NCBI GenBank assembly: GCA_964373775.1
Contig: CAYJWA010000001.1
Span: forward strand, 4,965 to 68,964
Direction of reading: 5' to 3'
DNA: 64,000 bases
Source of the DNA: UBA10002 sp964373775
Lineage (GTDB): Bacteria; Patescibacteriota; Minisyncoccia; Phycocordibacterales; UBA10002
The position numbers were made by a program, and so were the translations under genes. The notes below the pieces were generated by a model. It was not told the DNA's origin and made no database searches. It worked only from the letters and a program-made list of their open reading frames with translations. Positions 49,836-58,321 of this stretch are shown here, piece by piece (position 1 is the first letter of the stretch; every line of letters starts with the position of its first letter).

Positions 49836-50894
49836 ATGGCGAAACAAATCTTCATAGGGGGGAAAAAGATTGGCGCCTGCCAGCCGGTGTTTATCATCGC
49901 GGAGGCCGGAGTGAATCACAATGGAAAATTGTCGCTTGCGAGAAAACTCATTGACGCGGCGGCGGACACGGGTGCGGACGCCGTGAAGTTTCAGACATTT
50001 TCTCCTGACGAGTTGGTGACGAAGAGCGCGGCAAGAGCAGCGTATCAGACGAAGAACGAAAAGAGAAAAACCGAATCCCAGTATGCGATGCTGAAGCGCC
50101 TTGCGTTGCCGCGCGAGTGGCACGCGGAATTGAAACGATATGTTGAAAAGAGGGGATTGGTATTTTTATCCACGCCATTTTCTTTTGCCGATGCGGAGTT
50201 TCTTCGGAAGCTCGGCGTTGAAGCCATTAAGGTGAGTTCCGGCGATGCCAACAACTATCCGTATCTTCGCCGCATCGCGGCGTGGGGGTTGCCGATTCTG
50301 CTTTCTACTGGCATGGCGGATATGAAGGAAGTGCGCGAGGCAGTCCGAACAGTAGAGAAGGCCGGAAACAAAAAATTAATTCTTTTGCAGTGCACCACGA
50401 ATTACCCAACGCCGTTTCGAGAAGTGAATCTACGGGCCATAACGACTCTGCAAAAAGAATTCGCCGTGCCCGTGGGTTTTTCCGACCACACCGTTGGGAG
50501 CGAAGCCGCAATCGCGGCAGTGGCGCTCGGCGCGTGCGTTATTGAAAAACATTTCACTCTGGATAGAAATCTTCCCGGACCCGACCACAAGGCATCACTT
50601 GAACCCGATGAGCTTAAAGATTTTGTGAAGAAGATACGGAATATCGAGTCCGCGCTCGGCACCGGGGAAAAGATTCCATTTGCCAGCGAGCGGGAAACCG
50701 CGAAGGTTGCAAGAAAGAGTTTGGTTACACTTAAACGAGTCAAAAAGGGAGAACGGTTCACGACGGAAAACTTCACCGTCAAGCGTCCCGGGACAGGTCT
50801 TCCGCCAAAGAACTATGATAATGTTATTGGAACCCGTGCGGCGCATAACATTTCCGCGGACACTCTTTTAGCCGAGCATGACTATACCGCGTAA
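49836..50894 (+). CDS. Nonulosonate synthase (NeuB/LegI-like)
   Basis: 352 residues: FIIAEAGVNHNGKLSLARKLI, DAVKFQTFSPDEL, KVSSGDANNYPYL, LLQCTTNYPTP, VGFSDHTVGSEAAI, IEKHFTLDRNLPGPDHKASL, then a C-terminal SAF antifreeze-like domain (about 290-350: RKSLVTLKRVKKGERFT). It condenses a 6-deoxy hexosamine with phosphoenolpyruvate to make a nine-carbon sugar acid. It overlaps the NeuC-like gene by 17 bp. Confidence 0.92.
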   Translation: MAKQIFIGGKKIGACQPVFIIAEAGVNHNGKLSLARKLIDAAADTGADAVKFQTFSPDELVTKSAARAAYQTKNEKRKTESQYAMLKRLALPREWHAELKRYVEKRGLVFLSTPFSFADAEFLRKLGVEAIKVSSGDANNYPYLRRIAAWGLPILLSTGMADMKEVREAVRTVEKAGNKKLILLQCTTNYPTPFREVNLRAITTLQKEFAVPVGFSDHTVGSEAAIAAVALGACVIEKHFTLDRNLPGPDHKASLEPDELKDFVKKIRNIESALGTGEKIPFASERETAKVARKSLVTLKRVKKGERFTTENFTVKRPGTGLPPKNYDNVIGTRAAHNISADTLLAEHDYTA

Positions 50895-52032
50895 AAAAAT
50901 AGCATACATCTCTGGAACCCGCGCCGACTTCGGACTTATGACCCCGGTACTGTTGGCTATTGAAAAAAGCAAAAAACTTTCGCTTCAAGTGTACGCGACC
51001 GGGATGCACCTCATGCCGGAGTTCGGGAGCACCATTCAAGAGGTCAGGAAGTTGTTTCGGAGGACGAAAATAATTGATGCGCGATTTGACACCGACGACC
51101 GTCGCGGCATGGCGGAATTTATTGGGGTGTTCCTTCCGAAAGCGGTTGCTGCATTCAAGAAAGACCGCCCCGACCTCGTGCTTTTGCTCGGAGATCGCCC
51201 CGAGATGCTGACAACGGCGCTTGCATGTTTGTACCTTGGTATCCCAACGGGGCATCTGCACGGGGGAGAGAGGACGGCGACGGTTGATGAAGTCGCTCGA
51301 CATGCTATCACGAAGCTCGTTTCTCTTCATTTTCCGGCGACGAAAGAGTCCGCAGAGCGGCTCAAAAAAATGGGGGAGGAGGCATGGCGGATTCATGCGG
51401 TCGGCGCACCGACCTTGGATACGATTACGCAGGGGAGGATTCTTTCCCGCCACGCGGTAGCGAAGTTTTTGAAGATTGAGGAGAATGAGAGTTTTATTTT
51501 AGTGGTGCAGCACCCGGTAAGCGAAGAGTGGAGAGATGCGGGTCGGCAGATGAGAGAAACGCTTCACGCGACAAAAAGTTTCGGTATGCCGGTCGTGGTT
51601 CTGTATCCTCACGCCGATGCGGGCGGACGCCGTATGATTACGGAGATTGAAAAAGAACGCGGCAATCCGTTGTTCCGGATTTTTTCCAGCGTGTCCTATA
51701 AGATGTTTCTTGCGTTGGAGCGGGACGCGGCGGTGTGGGTTGGGAACTCAAGCGCCATGTGCATTGAATCCGCTTCCTTTCAGACGCCGTGCGTGAATGT
51801 GGGAGAGAGGCAGAGCGGGAGGATGCGCGGAAAGAATGTGCTTGATGTCGGGTACCGCCGAGACGAGATACGGGCGGCAATAGAGAAATCGCTCCACGAC
51901 AAGTCATATCTAGCGCGGGTGCGGCGCGTAAAGAACCTGTGGGGAGATGGGAAGACCGCAAAGCGGGTCGTTCGCATGCTGGAACACCTTCCTTCCCGCG
52001 AGAAACTGACAGCGAAACAGATTGCGTATTAA
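50878..52032 (+). CDS. UDP-sugar 2-epimerase, hydrolysing (NeuC/LegG-like)
   Basis: 384 residues: AYISGTRADFGLMTPVLLAI, VYATGMHLMPEFG, DLVLLLGDRPEMLTTALA, TGHLHGGERTATVDEVARHAI, QHPVSEEW, VGNSSAMCIESASF, VNVGERQSGRMRG. It releases UDP and epimerises C-2 to give the free sugar for NeuB. With a 4,6-dehydratase and aminotransferase in the same cassette the substrate is more likely UDP-2,4-diacetamido-trideoxyglucose (LegG) than UDP-GlcNAc. Confidence 0.9.
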   Translation: MTIPRKKIAYISGTRADFGLMTPVLLAIEKSKKLSLQVYATGMHLMPEFGSTIQEVRKLFRRTKIIDARFDTDDRRGMAEFIGVFLPKAVAAFKKDRPDLVLLLGDRPEMLTTALACLYLGIPTGHLHGGERTATVDEVARHAITKLVSLHFPATKESAERLKKMGEEAWRIHAVGAPTLDTITQGRILSRHAVAKFLKIEENESFILVVQHPVSEEWRDAGRQMRETLHATKSFGMPVVVLYPHADAGGRRMITEIEKERGNPLFRIFSSVSYKMFLALERDAAVWVGNSSAMCIESASFQTPCVNVGERQSGRMRGKNVLDVGYRRDEIRAAIEKSLHDKSYLARVRRVKNLWGDGKTAKRVVRMLEHLPSREKLTAKQIAY

Positions 52033-52057
52033 GTAAGTTGTAATACTGTCCCTTACT

Positions 52058-52459
52058 ATGGTAGAAAAGCGCTTCACACAATGGAAAAAACCAGATATAC
52101 AGCATGGTAGACCAACCAAGTGGAATTGGTTGGTGTTGTATCCTAAGGCACTTTCTTTGGGTCTGCATACAGATATCGGCGCATACACGCTCATTATGGC
52201 AAAGTATGGTGTGGAGATTGAAGATGAGGTACAGATTGGTTCTCATTGCTCCATCTATTCCTATTCCACGATTGATGACAAAGCGGGGAAGGTTGTGCTA
52301 AAGAAAAATTGTCGCATCGGCACGCACAGTTCTATCATGCCGGGGATTACGGTGGGGGAGAACGCGATTGTCGGCGCGCACAGTTTTGTCACCAAAAATG
52401 TGCCGGCGAACACGACGGTCGCCGGCGTGCCGGCAAAACCCTTAAAGAAATTCACCTAA
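52058..52459 (+). CDS. Left-handed beta-helix acyltransferase
   Basis: 133 residues with hexapeptide-repeat turns: GAYTLIMAKYGVEIEDE, IGSHCSIYSYSTI, CRIGTHSSIMPGITVG, IVGAHSFVTKNVPAN, VAGVPAKPLKKF. This is a sugar O/N-acetyltransferase like WbbJ/PglD. Between NeuC and the aminotransferase it is the best candidate for the N-acetylation step (LegH role). It is short but complete. Confidence 0.82.
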   Translation: MVEKRFTQWKKPDIQHGRPTKWNWLVLYPKALSLGLHTDIGAYTLIMAKYGVEIEDEVQIGSHCSIYSYSTIDDKAGKVVLKKNCRIGTHSSIMPGITVGENAIVGAHSFVTKNVPANTTVAGVPAKPLKKFT

Positions 52460-52760
52460 TTGTCTAATTTCTAATTCACCTAATAAAAGGTCAAAGGCCT
52501 AATTCTAGAATCATTTGGCATTTTGTTTATTTGAGATTTTATTAGAAATTAGGTGAATTAGAAATTAGAAATTTCTCATGCGCTATTCCAGAATCATTTG
52601 GCATTTTGTTTATTTGAGATTTTATTAGAAATTAGGTGAATTAGNNNNNNNNNNNNNNNNNNNNNNNNNNNNNNNNNNNNNNNNNNNNNNNNNNNNNNNN
52701 NNNNNNNNNNNNNNNNNNNNNNNNNNNNNNNNNNNNNNNNNNNNAAATTAGAAATTTCTC
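52460..52760. repeat. Word-structured inverted repeats, 55-bp direct repeat and an assembly gap
   Basis: CTAATTTCTAATTCACCTAA (52464-52483) has its exact reverse complement at 52549-52568. A 55-bp segment starting AGAATCATTTGGCATTTTG occurs at 52507-52561 and again at 52590-52644, ending at 100 N (52645-52744). The sequence after the first copy (AAATTAGAAATTTCTCATGCG) reappears after the gap, so the gap is a tail-over-head artefact candidate. No gene is seen. Confidence 0.75.
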
Positions 52761-53954
52761 ATGCGTTATCCACTCGCCCGACCTTACATTGGCAAAGAAG
52801 AAGAGCGAACAGTCCTTGAAGTACTTCGCTCCGGCGTTTTAAGCATTGGTCCGAAGGTTGAAGAGTTTGAGAAAAGATTTGCGAAGTTTGTGAGCACCCG
52901 GCATGCGTGCGCGGTCTCAAGCGGGACCGCAGGACTCCATCTTGCGCTCATTGCGGCAGGAGTCAAAGAGGGAGATGAGGTAATCACGACTCCTTTTTCT
53001 TTTGTCGCGTCCGCGAACGCGATTCTCTATGTTGGCGCGAAGCCGGTCTTTGTTGACATTGACCCGGTTACCTACAACATTGACCCAAAAAAGATTGAAG
53101 AGAAGATTACCAAAAAGACGCGGGCGATTTTGGCGGTGCATATCTTTGGTCAAGCCGCAGATATGAACCCGATTATGAGATTGGCGCGAAAATATCGCCT
53201 GAAAGTTATTGAAGACGCGTGCGAGAGTTTGGGAGCGGTCTATCGCGGGGCTAAACCGAATCCGAAGGATTCGGTCGCCCTAGGGCGACCGCACGGGCTA
53301 GCCCGATCCGCCAAAGGCGGATTTCGGGGAAAGGGGAAGATGGTCGGCACATTCGGCGAATCAGGGGTCTTCGCGTTTTATCCGAACAAGCAGATGACGA
53401 CCGGCGAGGGTGGAATGATTGTGACGAATGACGCAAAAAAGGACGCGCTTTTCCGCTCCCTCCGAAACCAGGGGCGCTCCGCTGATATGCAGTGGCTTGC
53501 ACACGAGCGGCTGGGGTACAATTATCGTCTGGACGAGATGAGCGCGGCGCTTGGTTTAGCTCAATTGGAGAGAATAGATTTTCTCATCCGCGAACGGCAG
53601 AAGATAGCCGCGCAGTACCGTGCGCTCCTATCCAGACACTCAGGCGTGATACAACCGCTTACGGTTGCTCCCGGGAATACGAATACTTGGTTTATCTATC
53701 CGATTCTGCTTCCTTTGGGAGTATCACGAAAGAAGGTGATGACGCGGATGGCGGAGCGGGGAATAAGCACGAAGCCGTACCTTCCCTCAATTCACCTGTT
53801 CCCGTTTTATGTGAAGCGATTCGGTTTTAAGAAAGGAGATTTCCCCATTTCCGAATCCGTAAGCGACCGCGTACTTGCGCTTCCGTTCTATATCGGGCTT
53901 AAGAAATCAGATGTCGGATACATTTGTCAAACATTATTACAAGCGCTCGGATAG
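52761..53954 (+). CDS. Sugar aminotransferase (LegC-like, DegT/DnrJ/EryC1) with palindromic insert
   Basis: 397 residues: LARPYIGKEEERTVLEVL, AVSSGTAGLHLALIAAG, EDACESLGAVYRG, FAFYPNKQMTTGEGGMI with the PLP-binding Lys210, and AFYIG. It transaminates a UDP-4-keto sugar. Residues about 166-188 (PNPKDSVALGRPHGLAR...) are absent from ordinary family members at this place and are encoded by four tandem hairpins. The downstream dehydratase starts only 5 bp after the stop. Confidence 0.9.
   Translation: MRYPLARPYIGKEEERTVLEVLRSGVLSIGPKVEEFEKRFAKFVSTRHACAVSSGTAGLHLALIAAGVKEGDEVITTPFSFVASANAILYVGAKPVFVDIDPVTYNIDPKKIEEKITKKTRAILAVHIFGQAADMNPIMRLARKYRLKVIEDACESLGAVYRGAKPNPKDSVALGRPHGLARSAKGGFRGKGKMVGTFGESGVFAFYPNKQMTTGEGGMIVTNDAKKDALFRSLRNQGRSADMQWLAHERLGYNYRLDEMSAALGLAQLERIDFLIRERQKIAAQYRALLSRHSGVIQPLTVAPGNTNTWFIYPILLPLGVSRKKVMTRMAERGISTKPYLPSIHLFPFYVKRFGFKKGDFPISESVSDRVLALPFYIGLKKSDVGYICQTLLQALG
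53256..53322. repeat. Composite of four tandem palindromes, in frame in the aminotransferase gene
   Basis: CCGAATCC-GAA-GGATTCGG (53256-53274), CGGTCGCCCTAGGGCGACCG (53272-53291, perfect), CGGGCTAGCCCG (53294-53305, perfect), ATCCGCCAAAGGCGGAT (53306-53322). The last unit is the half-palindrome also seen at 21656 and 23543. Confidence 0.85.
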
Positions 53955-53959
53955 ATTAT

Positions 53960-54997
53960 ATGATGAAGAACATCTTTCAGAAGAAAACAATTCTGGTGAC
54001 TGGCGGCACCGGTTCTATCGGGTCAGAAATCGTCCGGCAGCTCTTGCGGCATAAGCCGAAAGCCGTCAGGGTCTTTGCGCGGCATGAAGACCGCCATTTT
54101 CAGTTGATGCAGGAGTGGGCCGCGCATGGAAGTACGATTCGCTTTATTGTCGGGGATGTTCGGGACAGGGAACGGCTTGCGCTTGCTATGCAAGGAGTGG
54201 ATATCGTGTTTCATGCCGCGGCCCTCAAGCATGTGCCGCTCTGCGAGTACAACCCTTTTGAGGCCGTGAAGACCAATATCGTGGGGACGCAAAATGTTAT
54301 TGAGGCGGCGCGTGCCGCTGATGTTTCGCAAGTCATTGGTGTCTCTACCGATAAAGTTACGGAGCCGGAGAGCGTCTTGGGCGTTTCTAAACTTATGGCA
54401 GAGAAGTTATTTTTGGCAACCTATTTTTACAAGGGAGACAAAGAGACCAGGTTTTCCTGCGTCCGTTTCGGCAATGTCCTGGGGAGCCGCGGGAGCATAC
54501 TCGGGCTCGTGAAAAAGCAAATCAGCGAAAACATTCCCGTTACCGTTACCGACCCTGTCATGACTCGCTTTTTTATGACGATTCCGCAGGCGGTCGCGCT
54601 CGTTTTGAACGCGGCGGTACTTGGGCGCGGACAGGAAATCTTCGTCTTTAAGATGCCTGCGGCGCAGCTCGGTGATCTGATTGACGCGGCTGTCGCATAC
54701 TACGCTCCTTTATGCGGCAAGAATCAAGAAGATATACAGGTAAAGCGCATCGGCAGGAGAGAAGGGGAAAAAATGCACGAAAAGCTTCTTGCGGAGCACG
54801 AAATACCGCGCGTGTTGGAGACGAAAGATATGTACATTTTGACGCCGCATCAAAAAGCGTTTTCTGAATACAAAGTACGCTATCAAGCCAGACCCCCTTC
54901 AGCGGACACACGGCATTTCTCATCGGAGTTTACTCCTAAGCTTTCACGAAGAGAGCTACTCGCGCTGATACAAGAAGTTGATGCCGAGTGCTCGTAG
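53960..54997 (+). CDS. UDP-N-acetylhexosamine 4,6-dehydratase (LegB/CapD-like short form)
   Basis: About 346 residues: TILVTGGTGSIGSEIVRQLL, DIVFHAAALKHVPLCEYNP, GVSTDKVTEPESVLGVSKL, VRFGNVLGSRGS, VTDPVMTRFFMT. This is the Polysacc_synt_2 SDR type. The Tyr of the usual YGATK is Leu (LGVSK), as the Tyr is also absent (Met) in the WbpM/CapD group. It makes the 4-keto-6-deoxy sugar for the aminotransferase upstream. ATG 53960 is chosen over TTG 53924, which overlaps the stop region of the previous gene. Confidence 0.85.
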   Translation: MMKNIFQKKTILVTGGTGSIGSEIVRQLLRHKPKAVRVFARHEDRHFQLMQEWAAHGSTIRFIVGDVRDRERLALAMQGVDIVFHAAALKHVPLCEYNPFEAVKTNIVGTQNVIEAARAADVSQVIGVSTDKVTEPESVLGVSKLMAEKLFLATYFYKGDKETRFSCVRFGNVLGSRGSILGLVKKQISENIPVTVTDPVMTRFFMTIPQAVALVLNAAVLGRGQEIFVFKMPAAQLGDLIDAAVAYYAPLCGKNQEDIQVKRIGRREGEKMHEKLLAEHEIPRVLETKDMYILTPHQKAFSEYKVRYQARPPSADTRHFSSEFTPKLSRRELLALIQEVDAECS

Positions 54998-55010
54998 CTT
55001 GTAGATAGAT

Positions 55011-55625
55011 ATGAACTACCGCGCCATTCTTTTTGATTTGGACGGAGTGCTCGTGAACATGCCGGACGGGCATTACGAGGCACTGAACAAAACGCTCGCG
55101 CTGTTCGGCGCTAAAATTGAGCGCGAAGAGCATTTTCGGCATTTTAACGGGCTGCCCACGCGCAAGAAAATTGAAGAACTGGAGAAGCAAGGCCGCGTTC
55201 CCAAAGGGCTCAAGGAGTTTCTCAACAGCGTTAAGCAACAGTACACAAAAGAGCTTATCTCAAAATACTGCGTACCGGATTATTCAAAAATCATTCTCCT
55301 TAACGAGCTGAAAAGCAAAGGGTACATTCTCGGCTGCTGCTCCAATTCCGTCAAAGAAACCCTGCATCTCATGCTCAAATCCGCGGCGCTCTTTGAACTC
55401 TTTGATATTATTGTCGGTAATGATGAAATCACCAATCCGAAGCCGCATCCGGAAATGTACCTGTACACTTTTCAGAAATTGGGATTGCAGCCCTCCGAAT
55501 GTCTCATTGTTGAAGACGCGCCGCACGGCATTGCATCCGCCAAAGCGAGCGGCGGCGCAGTGCTTCCCGTGCGCGGCACCGAAGATGTGAATCTCGCGCT
55601 GTTTGAGGGCATTCTCGGGATATGA
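55011..55625 (+). CDS. HAD-family phosphatase (beta-phosphoglucomutase-like)
   Basis: 204 residues: AILFDLDGVLVNMPDGHYEAL (motif I Asp-x-Asp), LGCCSNSVKETL (Ser), NPKPHPEMYLYTFQKLG (Lys), LIVEDAPHGIASAKASGG (Glu-Asp). A small cap domain is inserted after motif I. It may dephosphorylate a sugar phosphate, for example nonulosonate-9-phosphate or heptose phosphate; the latter step (GmhB) is otherwise missing here. Confidence 0.8.
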   Translation: MNYRAILFDLDGVLVNMPDGHYEALNKTLALFGAKIEREEHFRHFNGLPTRKKIEELEKQGRVPKGLKEFLNSVKQQYTKELISKYCVPDYSKIILLNELKSKGYILGCCSNSVKETLHLMLKSAALFELFDIIVGNDEITNPKPHPEMYLYTFQKLGLQPSECLIVEDAPHGIASAKASGGAVLPVRGTEDVNLALFEGILGI

Positions 55626-55683
55626 AAATTGCAGAAGTCATGTTGTTAAGCGTGAAGTGTGTTATTAGTTTTGACATCACACC

Positions 55684-56439
55684 ATGAAAAAGATACTGCA
55701 CATTGTCGTTCCCATGGCGGGTAAAGGTTCCCGCTTTGCTGAAGCTGGCTATGCTTTTCCCAAACCCCTTATCGATATCAAAGGAAAAACCATGATTGAG
55801 GTTGTGACGGGGAACCTCAAACCCGCGTGCGACCATAAGTTTATTTTCATCTGCCAGCGGGAGCATTATGAAAAGTTTGACCTTTACAACATTTTTAGAA
55901 ATGTCACCGAGAACAAGTTTGAAGTTGTTTTGCTGAACGGGCAAACCGAAGGAGCGGCGTGCACGGTACTTGCGGCGACTGAATACATCAATAATAGCGA
56001 TGACCTTCTGATAGCAAACTCTGACCAGTTTGTAGAAGGCGGCACTGACGATTCTGTAGCGGAAGCACGGCGGGGGGAGAAAGACGGCCTTATTATGACT
56101 TTTCCGGCAAGCCACCCGAAATGGAGTTACGCCCGAACCGATTCGTCGGGTCGGGTCATTGAAGTGGCGGAAAAGAAAGTCATCTCCCCGCATGCCACCG
56201 TCGGCGTCTATTACTTCAAGAAGGGTTCGGACTTTGTCGCGGCGGCGCAGTCAATGATTTTAAAAAATATCCGGTACAACAATGAGTTCTATGTCTGTCC
56301 CGTGTATAACGAACTGCTTCTTGCCGGCAAAAAGATTTTCATCAAAGAAATTCCTGCGGGGGAAATGCATGGGCTTGGCACGCCGGAGGACTTAAATCAC
56401 TTCATTAAAGAATTGGAGAAGGGGGAAATAAAGATTTGA
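55684..56439 (+). CDS. Sugar-phosphate nucleotidyltransferase-like protein
   Basis: 251 residues: HIVVPMAGKGSRFAEAGYAF, PKPLIDIKGKTMIEVV (sugar-phosphate and nucleotide sites), LLIANSDQFVEGG (Asp), GVYYFKKGSDF, MHGLGTPEDLNHF. It resembles the NTP_transferase group found in nonulosonate clusters. The donor NTP and sugar are unknown. Confidence 0.78.
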   Translation: MKKILHIVVPMAGKGSRFAEAGYAFPKPLIDIKGKTMIEVVTGNLKPACDHKFIFICQREHYEKFDLYNIFRNVTENKFEVVLLNGQTEGAACTVLAATEYINNSDDLLIANSDQFVEGGTDDSVAEARRGEKDGLIMTFPASHPKWSYARTDSSGRVIEVAEKKVISPHATVGVYYFKKGSDFVAAAQSMILKNIRYNNEFYVCPVYNELLLAGKKIFIKEIPAGEMHGLGTPEDLNHFIKELEKGEIKI

Positions 56440-56505
56440 GTAAAGATTACGGAGAAATAAGCCCCGCGTCTCCATAAGGGAAAACAGCGAGGAAAAAGCG
56501 AGAAA

Positions 56506-57291
56506 ATGGACATTATTACGCACCGCGGTCTTGACCCGTCGAAAGAAAATTACTTTGCGGAAAGTTCCCGCGAAGCATTCGCCGACCAGCTCGCGCGCGG
56601 GTTTGGTCTGGAGTTTGACCCGCGTCGCGCGCCTGACGGAAGAATAGTCGTAGCGCATCGCGCCGAAGACATTACTTCTCTCGGTTCCTCTCTTGTAACA
56701 TTTCGCGAATTGCTCCAGATGATTGCAGAGAGCAAGAGTAAGGCGCTTCACGCGATTCATCTTAAGGCAGATGTGCAGGAAAGACAATTTCTTAACGAGA
56801 TGTGCCGAGAATTGCAGGAGGCGGATACGGGGCGATTCATATTTTTCGACCTTACTATTCCATCGGCTGAATATCTGAAGCGCCGCGACGGACGGCTACA
56901 TCTCGCGCTTTCGGTCTCACATTCTTACGATATTTTGCGTTATAGTAACGCAGTCGGCGGAACGCTTTTCTCGCTTCATGAGGCGCTTTCGCGGCGCGAC
57001 CTGTTTGACTGGGTCTGGCTTGATGAATGGGACAGGAGTGACCTCGGCGGGGGCACCAAGAAATTATATGCACGGGAGACATTTACACGGTTTCGGAAGG
57101 CAGGATTTAAAATTGCATTGGTAACGCCGGAATTACACGCAACCTCACCTCATCTTCTGGGAGGCGAAGCGCACCAAGATGCCGCGACGAAGACAGAATT
57201 AAGAAGGCGCTTTGAGGAAATCATCGCGCTTCGTCCCGATGCGGTCTGCACCGATTATCCGGATTTTGTTTGGGACCTTGTGCACCGATAA
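56506..57291 (+). CDS. Glycerophosphodiester phosphodiesterase-like protein (GDPD fold)
   Basis: 261 residues: MDIITHRGLDPSKENYFAES (His-Arg), FGLEFDPRRAPDGRIVVAHR (Glu-x-Asp, His), VCTDYPDFVWDLV. The catalytic HR...ExD...H pattern of GDPD is kept. Such proteins occur in sugar-modification clusters where they may cleave phosphodiester-linked groups; here the role is open. Confidence 0.75.
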   Translation: MDIITHRGLDPSKENYFAESSREAFADQLARGFGLEFDPRRAPDGRIVVAHRAEDITSLGSSLVTFRELLQMIAESKSKALHAIHLKADVQERQFLNEMCRELQEADTGRFIFFDLTIPSAEYLKRRDGRLHLALSVSHSYDILRYSNAVGGTLFSLHEALSRRDLFDWVWLDEWDRSDLGGGTKKLYARETFTRFRKAGFKIALVTPELHATSPHLLGGEAHQDAATKTELRRRFEEIIALRPDAVCTDYPDFVWDLVHR

Positions 57292-57301
57292 TCTTTATAC
57301 T

Positions 57302-58306
57302 ATGCTTCCACGGATTTTATTTTCTGTTTCCTCACGGATAAAAAAGATTCTTTCGCCATCCCAGAAAGAGAGGATGAAGCGTTTTCGCTACGCCGTTGCG
57401 TCTTGGTTTTTGCGGATGCTGGAGTTTTTTACCGGTCGGTTCATCACCTTTCATACTCGCCCGGTGTATGCGGACGGAGTCGCCCTTGACCCCGAAGAAA
57501 TTGCGGGCGATTACTCCGATTACTCAATTGTCATGCAGGGCCCGCTTGTCACGGACCATGACTTCACTTTGGAAACCCTGCGACTTTACCGGAGGTCTTT
57601 CCCCGGCGCCGCGCTTATTCTCTCCACATGGGAAGGAGAGGATGCACGGACAGTTGATGCGATACGACGCGAAGCCGTAGAGGTGTTGTTGAATCAAAAA
57701 CCAGTCCAATCGGGTCCGCGGAATATCAACCTACAAATTGTTTCTTCAGTTGCTGGAATCCGGCGCGCCGCGGAAACAGGCAAGACATATGTACTCAAAA
57801 CGCGCACCGATATGCGGCTGTATAACCACAGTACCCTACTTTTTTTGTCGCAGGCCCTCGTGCGTTTCCCTTTTTCTGAAAAAGGTCTCACGCAGAAGGG
57901 GAGAATGGTAAACATCTTCGGTTCAGCGCGGAAGTGGTACTTTGCCTCCGACATTCTGGTGTTCGGATACACCGGGGATGTACGCGCGTATTTTGACGCG
58001 CCGCTTGTAGCGGATGCGGTATCCACTCTTTCCTTCGGCTCTGTCACGGTGCCGTTTGTGCCGGAACAGTATTTTTTTACGGAATTCCTCAAGAGGGTCG
58101 GCTACAAGTTACATTATACCAACTGTGATTCGCTACGCGTCCAGGCAAAGTTCCTGGTCGTGCTTGACCCGGAATCACTGGATTGGTATTGGTACAAATA
58201 CGACCGGCATTATGAGTATCGGCATCTCACTTACCGGCGCCGGAAGCGCACCATGGGGTTTCCGGAGTGGTTTATCTTATATGACCGGTATGATATTCCG
58301 CGGTAA
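57302..58306 (+). CDS. WavE-like polysaccharide synthesis protein
   Basis: About 334 residues from ATG 57302 (the open frame from 57212 overlaps the previous gene and is rejected). DYSIVMQGPLVTDHDFTLET and LYRRSFPGAALILSTWEGED are the WavE pattern, followed by YVLKTRTDMRLYN and VNIFGSARKWYFASDILVFG. WavE-type proteins are thought to be glycosyltransferases for surface polysaccharides. Confidence 0.75.
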   Translation: MLPRILFSVSSRIKKILSPSQKERMKRFRYAVASWFLRMLEFFTGRFITFHTRPVYADGVALDPEEIAGDYSDYSIVMQGPLVTDHDFTLETLRLYRRSFPGAALILSTWEGEDARTVDAIRREAVEVLLNQKPVQSGPRNINLQIVSSVAGIRRAAETGKTYVLKTRTDMRLYNHSTLLFLSQALVRFPFSEKGLTQKGRMVNIFGSARKWYFASDILVFGYTGDVRAYFDAPLVADAVSTLSFGSVTVPFVPEQYFFTEFLKRVGYKLHYTNCDSLRVQAKFLVVLDPESLDWYWYKYDRHYEYRHLTYRRRKRTMGFPEWFILYDRYDIPR

Positions 58307-58321
58307 TTTTCTTACCTCTTT

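Noticed and set aside
51638..52246. 202-codon minus-strand frame
   Set aside because: Shadow of the NeuC-like gene and the start of the acyltransferase; no motif.
52507..52644. CRISPR-like direct repeat
   Set aside because: Only two 55-bp copies with a spacer that matches the flanking gene start and ends in an assembly gap; no cas genes.
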